From contig JAEUUE010000042.1 in assembly GCA_016787605.1 (NCBI GenBank), forward strand, positions 47,003 to 111,002: a DNA stretch of 64,000 nucleotides, read 5' to 3'. Source of the stretch: Cyclobacteriaceae bacterium. GTDB taxonomy: Bacteria; Bacteroidota; Bacteroidia; Cytophagales; Cyclobacteriaceae. Positions 19,058 to 27,220 of this stretch are shown one piece after another (position 1 is the stretch's first letter; every line of letters starts with the position of its first letter). Under the pieces are notes generated by a model. It was not told the DNA's origin. It saw only the letters and a program-made list of their open reading frames with translations, and did no database searches. Made by a program: the position numbers and the translations under genes.

Positions 19058-20239
19058 TTATAGAGGTGGCTCTGTGGAAATGTGCCTTCCCGACGCAAGG
19101 GCGAGTAAGCCAAGAGCGGGTCCGGGCGCAAGAAAGAGAAACAAGTACTGGATCGGGACGTCTTTGAGAAGCCATCCCAATACCTGGATGCTTACGATGG
19201 TGATGAAGAACCCCACGCAATTGACCAGCGTCAGGGCGGAGCCCCGCTGGTGGGCATGCGTATTTTTGGCGACAAGCGTCGAAAACATGGGTGAATCGGC
19301 CACCACCACGATGCCCCAGAAGACCAGGAATCCGAGAAACAGTGCGGGGTGATCGGTCTGAAAGATCAGCGGGGAAACGAGGCAACAAATTCCGGAAGCG
19401 GCGAGAGCCAGTGTAGCCGTCGTTCGCTCGCCTGCGTAGGACGATAAGTACCCTGCGCCGATACAGGCGAGGCAGCCTACGCCGATGATGAGGAAACTCC
19501 ACAGGGAAATATTCCATTCCACGCCCGACTGGCTGTTGATGTATGTGGTCAGCATGAGCGGAACAAACGACCAAAACGCATACAACTCCCACATGTGGCC
19601 GAAATAGCCGAACGATGCACTGCGAAAACCGGCGCTGGCGAAGATCTTCCTGCTCGCCGCCCTGTCGATGACGCCAGCCTTCTTTCGGAATGGGCCGTCG
19701 GGCACCCACATGAGGATCAGGATGCCGCCGGTAACCGCCAGGCAGGAAGCAGCAATAATGATGTACTTCCAGTCCTGGGTGACGAGATATCCCCGCAGCA
19801 GGTGCGGGAAGGCGGTACCGAGAACGAGGGCGCCGACTAAAAACCCCAGCGACTTGCCCAGTCCCTTGTCAAAATAGTCGGAGGCGATCTTCATGCCTAC
19901 CGGATATATGCCAGCCAGGAAGAAGCCTGTGGCGAAGCGAAGGAACAGGATGCTTGAAGCCCCGTTGCCTTCCGCGATCAGCCCCAGATTGAAAACGGAG
20001 GCCGCCAGGGAACTGAGGAAGAATACCTTGGAGGGAGAATATCGGTCAGCGACAGTAAGAATGGCAAAAACGAGGGTGCCAGAAATAAATCCGAACTGAA
20101 CAGCGCTCGTCTGGTGAGCGAAAAACAATTCGTCCAGGCCAAACGTCGCAGCCACCTCGGGCATCACGGCATTGCCGACAAACCACAGGGTAGTACAAAG
20201 AAACTGGGATACCACGATGACCGGCAGCACGTACCTCAT
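19058..20239 (-). CDS. Major facilitator superfamily transporter
   Basis: A 393-residue transporter with about 12 hydrophobic helices. The MFS loop 2-3 motif appears as VADRYSPSKVFFL, and 'LRFATGFFLAGIYPVGMKIASDYF' is typical of helices 4-5. It is the last gene of a minus-strand group with the MazG-like and VanX-like genes, starting only six bases after the MazG gene stop. Because of that linkage it may import a product of peptide or nucleotide breakdown, but the substrate is not predictable. Confidence 0.85.
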   Translation of the reverse strand: MRYVLPVIVVSQFLCTTLWFVGNAVMPEVAATFGLDELFFAHQTSAVQFGFISGTLVFAILTVADRYSPSKVFFLSSLAASVFNLGLIAEGNGASSILFLRFATGFFLAGIYPVGMKIASDYFDKGLGKSLGFLVGALVLGTAFPHLLRGYLVTQDWKYIIIAASCLAVTGGILILMWVPDGPFRKKAGVIDRAASRKIFASAGFRSASFGYFGHMWELYAFWSFVPLMLTTYINSQSGVEWNISLWSFLIIGVGCLACIGAGYLSSYAGERTTATLALAASGICCLVSPLIFQTDHPALFLGFLVFWGIVVVADSPMFSTLVAKNTHAHQRGSALTLVNCVGFFITIVSIQVLGWLLKDVPIQYLFLFLAPGPALGLLALASGRHISTEPPL

Positions 20240-20245
20240 CGGCCG

Positions 20246-20572
20246 CTATTTCAATTTTGGGTTGGCCCGGTGTCGCTCCTTGTCCCGCTCCGTCTTTTTC
20301 TCCAGGTTCTTTTTGAATGCTTCCGTCAGATTCACGCCGGTTTGGTTGGCCAGGCAAATCAACACCCACAGGACATCGGCCATTTCGTCGCCAAGGTCTT
20401 TGCCTTTGTCCGATTCTTTTTCCGACTGCTCCCCATAGCGACGTGCCATGATCCGGGCCAGCTCACCCACCTCCTCGGTGAGGATGGCCATGTTGGTGAG
20501 TTCATTGAAGTAGCGAACCCCGTGGGTTTTTATCCAGCGGTCCACTTCTTGTTGCGATTGCTCCAGGGTCAT
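20246..20572 (-). CDS. MazG-like nucleotide pyrophosphohydrolase
   Basis: A 108-residue all-alpha NTP pyrophosphohydrolase of the MazG/dCTPase superfamily, which turns NTP into NMP and pyrophosphate for nucleotide housekeeping. The Mg-binding residues are in ILTEEVGELARI and in KDLGDEMADVLWVL, matching EExxE...ExxD. The start ATG overlaps the stop of the VanX-like gene by four bases (ATGA), a sign of translational coupling. The MFS gene follows six bases later. Confidence 0.9.
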   Translation of the reverse strand: MTLEQSQQEVDRWIKTHGVRYFNELTNMAILTEEVGELARIMARRYGEQSEKESDKGKDLGDEMADVLWVLICLANQTGVNLTEAFKKNLEKKTERDKERHRANPKLK

Positions 20573-21255
20573 TTTTTTCCGTTTGGTTCCAGCTGCTCAA
20601 AATCAATGTCCATGACTTCATAATTCTTCCATCCGTTGAAGTCGAAGTGCCACCACTCATGCTCATATACGGTGAATCCGTTTCGCTCCATGACGGAAAT
20701 CAACAGGTCGCGGTTCTTGCGGATGACCGGGTCGGCAACTGTCGCCGTGGGCCAGGCCTGCGGGTCAAAGGAGTCCCAGGATGTCGGCATGGGCAGCTCC
20801 TCTCCTGTCTTCAGGACCACCAGCGTCATATCGAGGGCGCATCCCCGGTTGTGCCGCGAGCCACGATAGGGTGATGCCACATAGGTGGTATCATGGTACT
20901 CTTCGTAGAATTTCACGGTCGCCTTGTACGGACGGTAGGCATCAAACACCTTGATCCCGTAGCCCAGCTTGTTGAATTCCGCCTGTGCCTTCTTGAGGGC
21001 GTCTGCTACCGGCTTGCGCACATAGGCTCGTGCGAGGGTATAGATCTTCTTCCCGGTGAAATTCTTTTCGGTGGCATAGCCTATTTCGAGCTTGATATCG
21101 GGTGCCACCGTTGCCAGGTTGACCAACTCCTTTTCGGGGTTGACCTTCAGGCTGGACTTGTACTCCTCCAAACCGGTAGTCCGAAGCCCGTACTTGTTCT
21201 GGGCATAGGCCCCAGTGGCCAGCACCCACACCATAAGTATTACCCTGATCCTCAT
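20569..21255 (-). CDS. D-alanyl-D-alanine dipeptidase, VanX/DdpX family
   Basis: A 228-residue zinc dipeptidase of peptidase family M15D with a signal peptide (MRIRVILMVWVLATGAYA). The zinc ligands are His in SRHNRGCALDM, Asp in the same motif, and His in EHEWWHFDF, where Glu is the catalytic base. It cleaves D-Ala-D-Ala, here most plausibly for recycling cell-wall dipeptide in the periplasm. There is no vanHA partner or VanRS pair nearby, so glycopeptide resistance is not implied. The MazG-like gene overlaps its end by four bases. Confidence 0.9.
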   Translation of the reverse strand: MRIRVILMVWVLATGAYAQNKYGLRTTGLEEYKSSLKVNPEKELVNLATVAPDIKLEIGYATEKNFTGKKIYTLARAYVRKPVADALKKAQAEFNKLGYGIKVFDAYRPYKATVKFYEEYHDTTYVASPYRGSRHNRGCALDMTLVVLKTGEELPMPTSWDSFDPQAWPTATVADPVIRKNRDLLISVMERNGFTVYEHEWWHFDFNGWKNYEVMDIDFEQLEPNGKK

Positions 21256-21298
21256 ACTGAAATAATCCGCAACACGCGCACGGTGGTTGATTGTTTAC

Positions 21299-21306
21299 TA
21301 ACTTTC
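21299..21306 (+). promoter_or_regulatory. Variant -7 promoter box for the penicillin acylase gene
   Basis: TAACTTTC differs from TAnnTTTG at one position and lies five bases before the ATG at 21311. If used, the transcript would have essentially no leader. No -33 element was found, so this is a weak call. Confidence 0.3.
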
Positions 21307-21310
21307 TTCC

Positions 21311-23713
21311 ATGAAAATACTGAAAAGAACACTAATCGTTCTGCTGATCCTCGTGCTGGCTGCCACCGTGGGTGGCTACTTCTATGTGCAATCTACCGCG
21401 CCGGTTTACGAAGGCTCCGTAACACTGAAAGGACTGAAGGGTGAAGTGGAGGTCTACTACGACACCTACGGCGTTCCGCACATCTATGCGACCACGCTGG
21501 AAGACGCCTATTTTGCCCTCGGTTACGCGCACGCGCAGGACCGACTGTTCCAGATGGAGTTGGCTCGGCGCGCTGCCGGAGGCCGGTTGGCGGAAGTGCT
21601 CGGCAAAGACCTCGTTCCTACCGACAAACTCTTTCGCACCCTGGGCATCAACCAGTTTGCCGAAGCACATGCACAGAAGTTTCTCAACGCAGACACCTCC
21701 GAATTCCAGCGGGGCGCGCTCTCCTATCAAAAAGGAATAAACGAATACATCCGCACGGGCAAGACGCCCATCGAATTCAGCATCATCGGCATCCCCAAGA
21801 CCGAGTTCGTCCCGGCCGACATTTACCGTGTCATCGGGATCATGGCTTTCGGTTTTGCCGAGGGGGTGCAGATCGATCCCATGCTTGAAAAAATCAGGAC
21901 AGAGTTGGGCGACGCCTACCTCAAAGACCTTGCCGTTCAGACTCCGGCCAACGCGGAGCGAATCAGGAACTTCAAAGGAGCACCGCCGACCGCCGGTACG
22001 GAAAAACTGATCAGCGCCATTCGCCAGGGTCTCGACAAGCTCCCGCTTCCGCTATGGGTGGGCAGCAACGGCTGGGTGATCTCCGGTGATCGCACGGACT
22101 CGGGCGAGCCCATCCTGGAAAACGACACCCACATGGGCTATGCGCAACCCGCGGTATGGTATGAGGCCCATCTTGAATTCCCCGGACATCGCTTCTATGG
22201 CCATCATGCAGCCGGCGTACCCTTTGGCTTCCTGGGCAACAACGCGTTCTGCGCATGGGGGCTCACCATGTTTGAAAACGACGATACCGACTTCTTCCGC
22301 GAAGAGATCAACCCCGAAAATCCCAACCAGGTCAAGTTTGGCGACCAATGGGAAGATCTTACCCTGCGGGAGGAGATCATTAAAGTGAAAGGCGAAGAGG
22401 ATGTCGTCGTCACGGTAAAGACGTCACGTCATGGTCCCCTTTTCAATTCCATTATGGAGGAGACTGTGCCTTCTCCTGCACCGGTAGCCTTGTGGTGGGG
22501 GCTCCACCATCAGACCAACTATGCCCTGCAGACGGTATACGAACTCAACCACGCCACCTCCTTCGCCCAGGTAAGTCACGCCGTTTCACAGATGACTGCA
22601 CCTGGCCTCAACGTGATGTATGCTGACGTGGAGGGCACGATTGCCTGGTGGGCAGCGGCCCGTCTGCCGATCCGGCCTCCTCACGTCAACTCGAAGTTCT
22701 TCCTGGATGGCGCGTCCGGAAAAGACGAATACCTGGGCTACTATGATTTCTCGAAGAACCCCCATGCCATCAATCCGCCGTGGGGTTTTGTGTATTCCGC
22801 CAACAACCAACCTGACACCGTCGACGGCGTGTACTACCCGGGCTACTATTACCCGCGATCCCGGGCCGGCCGTATCGTCGAGTTGCTCAGCGAGGAAAAA
22901 ATGTGGACCCCCGATGAGGTGCGAAAGGTGAACCTGGATGTACAGTCACCAATGCACAGGGATATCGCAAGAACACTCTCCGAAGTGCTCCTCGCTTCCG
23001 GCGACGCCCGCTTCACCGACATGGGTCGCGTGCTGCAGGAATGGAACGGCGACATGAAAAAGGAGGATATCGCCCCATCAATTTATTTCAACCTGCTGTC
23101 CCAGACCACCTACCGGGCGATGATCGATGAACTGGGATGGGAAGCTTACCAGGCTTTTAACAACACGTCCATCGCCCGCAACAGTTGGGAAATCCTGGTG
23201 GCCAGCGAACAATCGCCGTGGTGGGACGACATCAAGACAGCAGATAAGAAGGAAACCCGTACCGATATTGTTATCCGCGCCGCTGAAAAATCGCTGGCTT
23301 TGCTGCAGCAGCACGGGGGTCCGAATATGCAGGACTGGAAATGGGAGAAATATCACCTCCTCAAGCACCCGCACGCCCTCGGCGCGGTGAAATTGCTTGA
23401 CGGATATTTTTCCGTCGGGCCCTTTGGCGTGCCGGGCGGCAGCGAGGTCATCAACAACCTCCATTTCGATCTCGACACCACCGGGATATTCCAGTGCGAC
23501 GGAGGCCCGGCGCTGCGCAAGGTCACCGATATGTCGGATGTGGAAAACGGCATGACGGTGTCACCCACCGGACAATCGGGGAATTTCCTCAGCCCGTATT
23601 ACCAGGATCAGGCGGAGATGTTTGTGAAGGGTGAGGTGCGAAAGATGATGATGAACCGGGAGGAGATTGTGGCAAAGTCGAAGAAACTCCTCCTTAGTCC
23701 GAGCCGGGACTAA
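21311..23713 (+). CDS. Penicillin acylase family protein (peptidase S45)
   Basis: An 800-residue Ntn-hydrolase precursor of the penicillin/AHL acylase family, membrane-anchored or exported through an N-terminal hydrophobic segment (residues 7-27). After autoproteolysis, Ser252 in VG-SNGWVISG would be the N-terminal nucleophile of the large subunit. 'DTHMGYAQPAVWYE', 'NNAFCAWGLTMFENDDTDF' and 'GVPGGSEVINNL' are typical family segments. Substrates may be penicillins, acyl-homoserine lactones or other amides; the sequence does not decide. The stop TAA lies inside the core of a palindrome (23706-23719), so the last residues are encoded by the repeat. Confidence 0.9.
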   Translation: MKILKRTLIVLLILVLAATVGGYFYVQSTAPVYEGSVTLKGLKGEVEVYYDTYGVPHIYATTLEDAYFALGYAHAQDRLFQMELARRAAGGRLAEVLGKDLVPTDKLFRTLGINQFAEAHAQKFLNADTSEFQRGALSYQKGINEYIRTGKTPIEFSIIGIPKTEFVPADIYRVIGIMAFGFAEGVQIDPMLEKIRTELGDAYLKDLAVQTPANAERIRNFKGAPPTAGTEKLISAIRQGLDKLPLPLWVGSNGWVISGDRTDSGEPILENDTHMGYAQPAVWYEAHLEFPGHRFYGHHAAGVPFGFLGNNAFCAWGLTMFENDDTDFFREEINPENPNQVKFGDQWEDLTLREEIIKVKGEEDVVVTVKTSRHGPLFNSIMEETVPSPAPVALWWGLHHQTNYALQTVYELNHATSFAQVSHAVSQMTAPGLNVMYADVEGTIAWWAAARLPIRPPHVNSKFFLDGASGKDEYLGYYDFSKNPHAINPPWGFVYSANNQPDTVDGVYYPGYYYPRSRAGRIVELLSEEKMWTPDEVRKVNLDVQSPMHRDIARTLSEVLLASGDARFTDMGRVLQEWNGDMKKEDIAPSIYFNLLSQTTYRAMIDELGWEAYQAFNNTSIARNSWEILVASEQSPWWDDIKTADKKETRTDIVIRAAEKSLALLQQHGGPNMQDWKWEKYHLLKHPHALGAVKLLDGYFSVGPFGVPGGSEVINNLHFDLDTTGIFQCDGGPALRKVTDMSDVENGMTVSPTGQSGNFLSPYYQDQAEMFVKGEVRKMMMNREEIVAKSKKLLLSPSRD

Positions 23714-24013
23714 AGTCCCAAGAATTCATCTTCTCTTTTTCAATCCCCGCCCTAAAGGGCGGGGCAATTTGAAACTCCTGCTCACACTGGGCGGGGACTA
23801 AAGTCCCCTAATTTCACATCTCATTTCAATCCCCCCCTAAAGGGCGGGGCAATTGAAACTCCTGTTCAGCCCGGGAGGGGACTAAAGTCCCGGATTTCTT
23901 ATTCTCTTCTTCTATCCCCGCCCTAAAGGGCGGGGCAACTTTCTGAAACAATTGCCACGGCCTTCAGGCCGTGGGTAGCCAGTTAATAGATAGATTTTTG
24001 GGGCTTTAGCCCC
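23706..24013. repeat. Palindromic element array between convergent genes
   Basis: Seven or eight palindromes of the CTAAAG/CTTTAG family fill the gap. Three P1-P2 pairs repeat with an 85-86-bp period. The P1 copies have GGGAC/GTCCC arms at 23706, 23793 and 23877. The P2 copies have CCCCGCCC/GGGCGGGG arms at 23745, 23830 (one arm imperfect) and 23916. A single mirror pair follows: P3 is CCACGGCCTTCAGGCCGTGG at 23955 and P4 is GGGGCTTTAGCCCC at 24000-24013. CAATTG again sits on the inner side of P3. The array begins inside the acylase stop region and ends one base before the stop codon of the DUF5107 gene. No gene lies in it. Confidence 0.85.
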
Positions 24014-27000
24014 TCACCTGACCAGAGTCACCAACTCCTCCACCACCCGCGACCCATCGGGCTCCGGACCGAATTCCCATGCGGCTGCCTTGCCTTCATA
24101 CACATCCAGGCACCAATTGGCGATCGCTGACGGTTTCGGACCAGCCCACGATTTCAACAGGGCCTCGCCTTCGGCCGACTTCCCCTGCTTGCGCAGCGCC
24201 CAGGCCGATACCAGGTTGTTGATTCCCGGAACAGCCGTTTGTTTCGTAACGGCCGACCAGGCGGCCGCGGCCTTGTCCGTCCTCTTCATCGCCTCGTGAC
24301 ACATTCCTTCCATGAACGACTCAATCCGCGAGTCGATGTTTTCATCATAGGGCTTGCCCACTCCAAGGTTTGCCGGGTAAAGTCTTGCGTTCGCGATCAT
24401 GACCAACGCATCGGCATACTTCTTCGCCTTGATTTTCGCGATGGCTTGCATCAGCCAGGCTTCGCGGTAGAGGGCGTGACCCTCGGTGGAGCCTTCGTAG
24501 GGCAACACATTCGTTTTGGAGAGCACTTCGTTGCAGGCGGGATAGTTGCTGTTCAGCAAGTGAGCCTTGGCCATGAGCAGCCGGATCCGGAAGTCGTTGG
24601 GCAGCCGCTTGTCATAGTCCTGTGCGACGCGCAGAGCTTCGGGGTACTTTTTCTCCGCGATATAATGCTGGATCAGCATCTTGCCATAGCGCCATTGAGT
24701 AGGGTTGAGTTCCGACGCCCGCAGCAGATCCTTCAGCGCCGTCTCCTTCATCAGCTCCGCCCTCGCCGCATACAGGGCCGCAAACTCCGGGCGGTTGCCG
24801 CAGGCGGCAAAAAGCTCACGCGCTTTGTCCAATTGATTCCGGCTCCAGTAGATCAGTCCCAGGAAATACTTCGGCTTCCAGTTGCCCGTCACTCCGGTGG
24901 CCCACGCAAACACTTCGGCCGACTCAGGACGGAAGGGAAACACACCTTCGACGCGTCCATCCGCCGCACGCTCGATCGTCTTCTCCGGGTTCCCTCCCAG
25001 CTTGTATTCTACATAGGCCTGCCAGAAAAGCACTTCCGAATTGGTGGGTGACATGGACAGCAAAGTCTGTGTCTCGTTCCAAAGACCCAACCGGGAATAC
25101 CATGCCGCCAGCTCCAGGTACGTCTCAATGGTCAGTTCATTCCGGATGGCCGACGTAAACGCATTGGCATTATCCTGGGTCTTATTGGCTTGATACACTT
25201 CGAAGTTCGCCAGGTGGCTGAGCGGGTTGAGTTGCTTCAATTGCGACACCGCTTCCTTCATGAGGGCATCGGACTTTTTCAGTCGGCCCGCCACGGCCAG
25301 TAGCTGCCAGGCTTCCACGTGCTGCGAGTTTCCGAGCAGGCTTTTCCGGGCGTAGTCAATGGCGCGATCCAGCCTTCCGTCTTTCAGCTCCATGCGTGCC
25401 AATTCCGTAAACGCTGCCGTCCGGTATCCCGGGTCCTGGGCCGCGATGTCAAACCCGTCGCGTGCGTCGGTCTTGTTGCCCACGGCCAACTGGGTGAGTG
25501 CATAATAGAAGTTCGCCTGCGGGTCGTAGGTATCGATGCTCAAGGCCCGCTTCAATTGTTCCTGCGCCCTGGGGTAATTCATGTTGCGATAGTTCACCAT
25601 GCCCAGGTCGGAGAGTGCCGGCAGGTAGTTCTTGTCTTTGGCCAGGCACTGCTCCAGTTTTTCTTCGGCCTTGACGTACTGCCGCTCGCGGATAAACTCC
25701 TTCCCTTCCAGGTACAGGCCTTGTACTGAATTCCAGTCAAAGTCGGCCGGGGATTCAACCGGGCGCGAGAGCACACCTTCTTTCGGGTCGGTGCTGTATT
25801 CGATCAGCCGGTCGCCAAGCACAACTTTCAGCGGTTGCCCGTTTGTGATCTTCACGGAGTCCGCAAAGGGGCGCAGTGTCTTGAGCGTAATTTCTTTGTC
25901 GTAGATTTTTAGCTCCCCTTCAATAACCACCAGCTTCTCCTTGCGGTCACCCAGCGGCGAGATATCGAGACGAGCATAGCCCTTTCGCACACGGACGTTG
26001 AGCGCACCCGCAGGCGTGGCAGCGACAAAGCCTTGTGTGCCCACCACGGGGAACCAATATTCTGTCCAGCTGTCGGAAGAATATGGTTTGAAACCGCGGT
26101 GTTTGAACGGTGTGGCGCTGCTGGTGTGGTCGGTCTGGTTGAACAGGCGACCCGATTGTACTTCCACGTATTGTCCGTCGGTATCCGACAGCAGGTTTTC
26201 CCAGATCATGCCCTGCTGGGACAATCCCCAAACCCATATTTTCTTGCCGGCCTTCTCTTCATGGGCGGCATAGCGTCCCATGCCGAAATTCTCGCTGTGC
26301 CAAAAGCCGCCGAAGAAGTTGGTGTATTTCCCGAAAACGTGGTAGGACTTGTAGGGGCCGAAGTTGTTCTGCTCGTAGAAGGAAAGGTTCCGGCCATTGC
26401 TTTCATGGCTCGGCCAAGACTTGTAGCTGCCGTCGTGGCCAAGGTAATGCGTACCCGGGTAGACAAACTCCAGGTTGCCGGCGGCCTTGATGCCCGCGTT
26501 CATCCACGTATAGTAGGGCTGCTCCATCGGCGTCGTGTTGCTCCAGAACGAGCGTGTCGTGAAGTAGGCCTTGTCTTTGGGTAAGTTCACTTCGATGGTC
26601 CAGTAGGTTTGCGTGAGCAGGTCCAGCGTGCCGATGAAGCAACTCACGCTGCCATCGGCGTTGGTTCGTGTGGTATAGTCTACCGGGGTGGAGCAGTTGG
26701 GCGTATGGCCGATGATGCCATAGTTGGCCTCGATGCCCCCGCTTGTCCACGGCCCGCGCATGGCGATGTCGCGGAACTTGACCACGTGGTTGTAGTACAG
26801 GAAATTCTTGCCCGTAGATTTTTCAGTTGCCGCCCAGATCTTGCCGCCGATCTCCGGGAGAATCATGACGGAGATGTAATCGTTCTGGAGTTCGACCACC
26901 TTCCACGGCTTGTCGATGCCCTTGTCTGAATAGCCATCAAAACGGAAGTACGGGTAGATATTGCCCATGCGGGGCACGGGATCGGGATCGGAGAAGGGAT

Positions 27001-27100
27001 AGGTTTTGAAAACCTTGCTACTTTCCTTGATGGTGGCGGGACTTTGAGAATGGGTGCTGCTGAACGTGAGTGCGAAGAATACAATAAGAAGGAACCTCAC
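24014..27100 (-). CDS. Large exported DUF5107 and TPR protein
   Basis: About 1028 residues. From the GTG at 27100 it starts with a signal peptide (MRFLLIVFFALTFSSTHSQ). An ATG at 27151 is also in frame, but the bases between are a simple AATTTGAA repeat. Residues about 25-420 match DUF5107, a galactose-mutarotase-like beta domain ('MILPEIGGKIWAATEKSTG', 'YNHVVKFRDIAMRGPW', 'GGIEANYGIIGHTPN'). Residues about 450-1028 are TPR-like helical repeats. The mutarotase-like fold suggests binding or processing of a carbohydrate outside the cytoplasm. It is downstream of the DUF6067-type gene on the same strand, and the two may work together. Confidence 0.82.
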   Translation of the reverse strand: MRFLLIVFFALTFSSTHSQSPATIKESSKVFKTYPFSDPDPVPRMGNIYPYFRFDGYSDKGIDKPWKVVELQNDYISVMILPEIGGKIWAATEKSTGKNFLYYNHVVKFRDIAMRGPWTSGGIEANYGIIGHTPNCSTPVDYTTRTNADGSVSCFIGTLDLLTQTYWTIEVNLPKDKAYFTTRSFWSNTTPMEQPYYTWMNAGIKAAGNLEFVYPGTHYLGHDGSYKSWPSHESNGRNLSFYEQNNFGPYKSYHVFGKYTNFFGGFWHSENFGMGRYAAHEEKAGKKIWVWGLSQQGMIWENLLSDTDGQYVEVQSGRLFNQTDHTSSATPFKHRGFKPYSSDSWTEYWFPVVGTQGFVAATPAGALNVRVRKGYARLDISPLGDRKEKLVVIEGELKIYDKEITLKTLRPFADSVKITNGQPLKVVLGDRLIEYSTDPKEGVLSRPVESPADFDWNSVQGLYLEGKEFIRERQYVKAEEKLEQCLAKDKNYLPALSDLGMVNYRNMNYPRAQEQLKRALSIDTYDPQANFYYALTQLAVGNKTDARDGFDIAAQDPGYRTAAFTELARMELKDGRLDRAIDYARKSLLGNSQHVEAWQLLAVAGRLKKSDALMKEAVSQLKQLNPLSHLANFEVYQANKTQDNANAFTSAIRNELTIETYLELAAWYSRLGLWNETQTLLSMSPTNSEVLFWQAYVEYKLGGNPEKTIERAADGRVEGVFPFRPESAEVFAWATGVTGNWKPKYFLGLIYWSRNQLDKARELFAACGNRPEFAALYAARAELMKETALKDLLRASELNPTQWRYGKMLIQHYIAEKKYPEALRVAQDYDKRLPNDFRIRLLMAKAHLLNSNYPACNEVLSKTNVLPYEGSTEGHALYREAWLMQAIAKIKAKKYADALVMIANARLYPANLGVGKPYDENIDSRIESFMEGMCHEAMKRTDKAAAAWSAVTKQTAVPGINNLVSAWALRKQGKSAEGEALLKSWAGPKPSAIANWCLDVYEGKAAAWEFGPEPDGSRVVEELVTLVR

Positions 27101-27105
27101 ATTGA

Positions 27106-27141
27106 TTTGAAAATTTGAAAATTTGAAGATTTGAAGATTGG
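27106..27141. repeat. Simple AATTTGAA repeat at the start of the DUF5107 gene
   Basis: About four tandem imperfect copies of a nine- to ten-base AAATTTGAA/GATTTGAA word. They are read as IFKFSNFQ if the upstream ATG at 27151 is the start. Such words are common between genes in Bacteroidota, and this is the main reason for preferring the GTG at 27100. Confidence 0.6.
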
Positions 27142-27182
27142 GGACGGGCATAGAGCGACGATTAGGTGTCGAAATAATTAAT

Positions 27183-27216
27183 CCCTTAGCCCCGCCATTA
27201 ATGACGGGGCTAAGGG
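27183..27216 (-). terminator. Long hairpin between the DUF6067-type and DUF5107 genes
   Basis: A near-perfect 34-base palindrome with arms CCCTTAGCCCCG and CGGGGCTAAGGG around an inner CATTAATG. It starts four bases after the stop of the DUF6067-type gene on the minus strand. The bases after it are AT-rich but hold no long T run, so it may be a weak terminator or a stabilising mRNA end. Its arms share GGGGCTAAGG with the CTAAAG palindromes, but the loop is different. Confidence 0.55.
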
Positions 27217-27220
27217 TGGG

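Noticed and set aside
20569-21255. Vancomycin resistance module
   Set aside because: Only a VanX-like dipeptidase with a signal peptide is present. vanH, vanA and a VanRS pair are missing, so recycling of cell-wall peptides is more likely.
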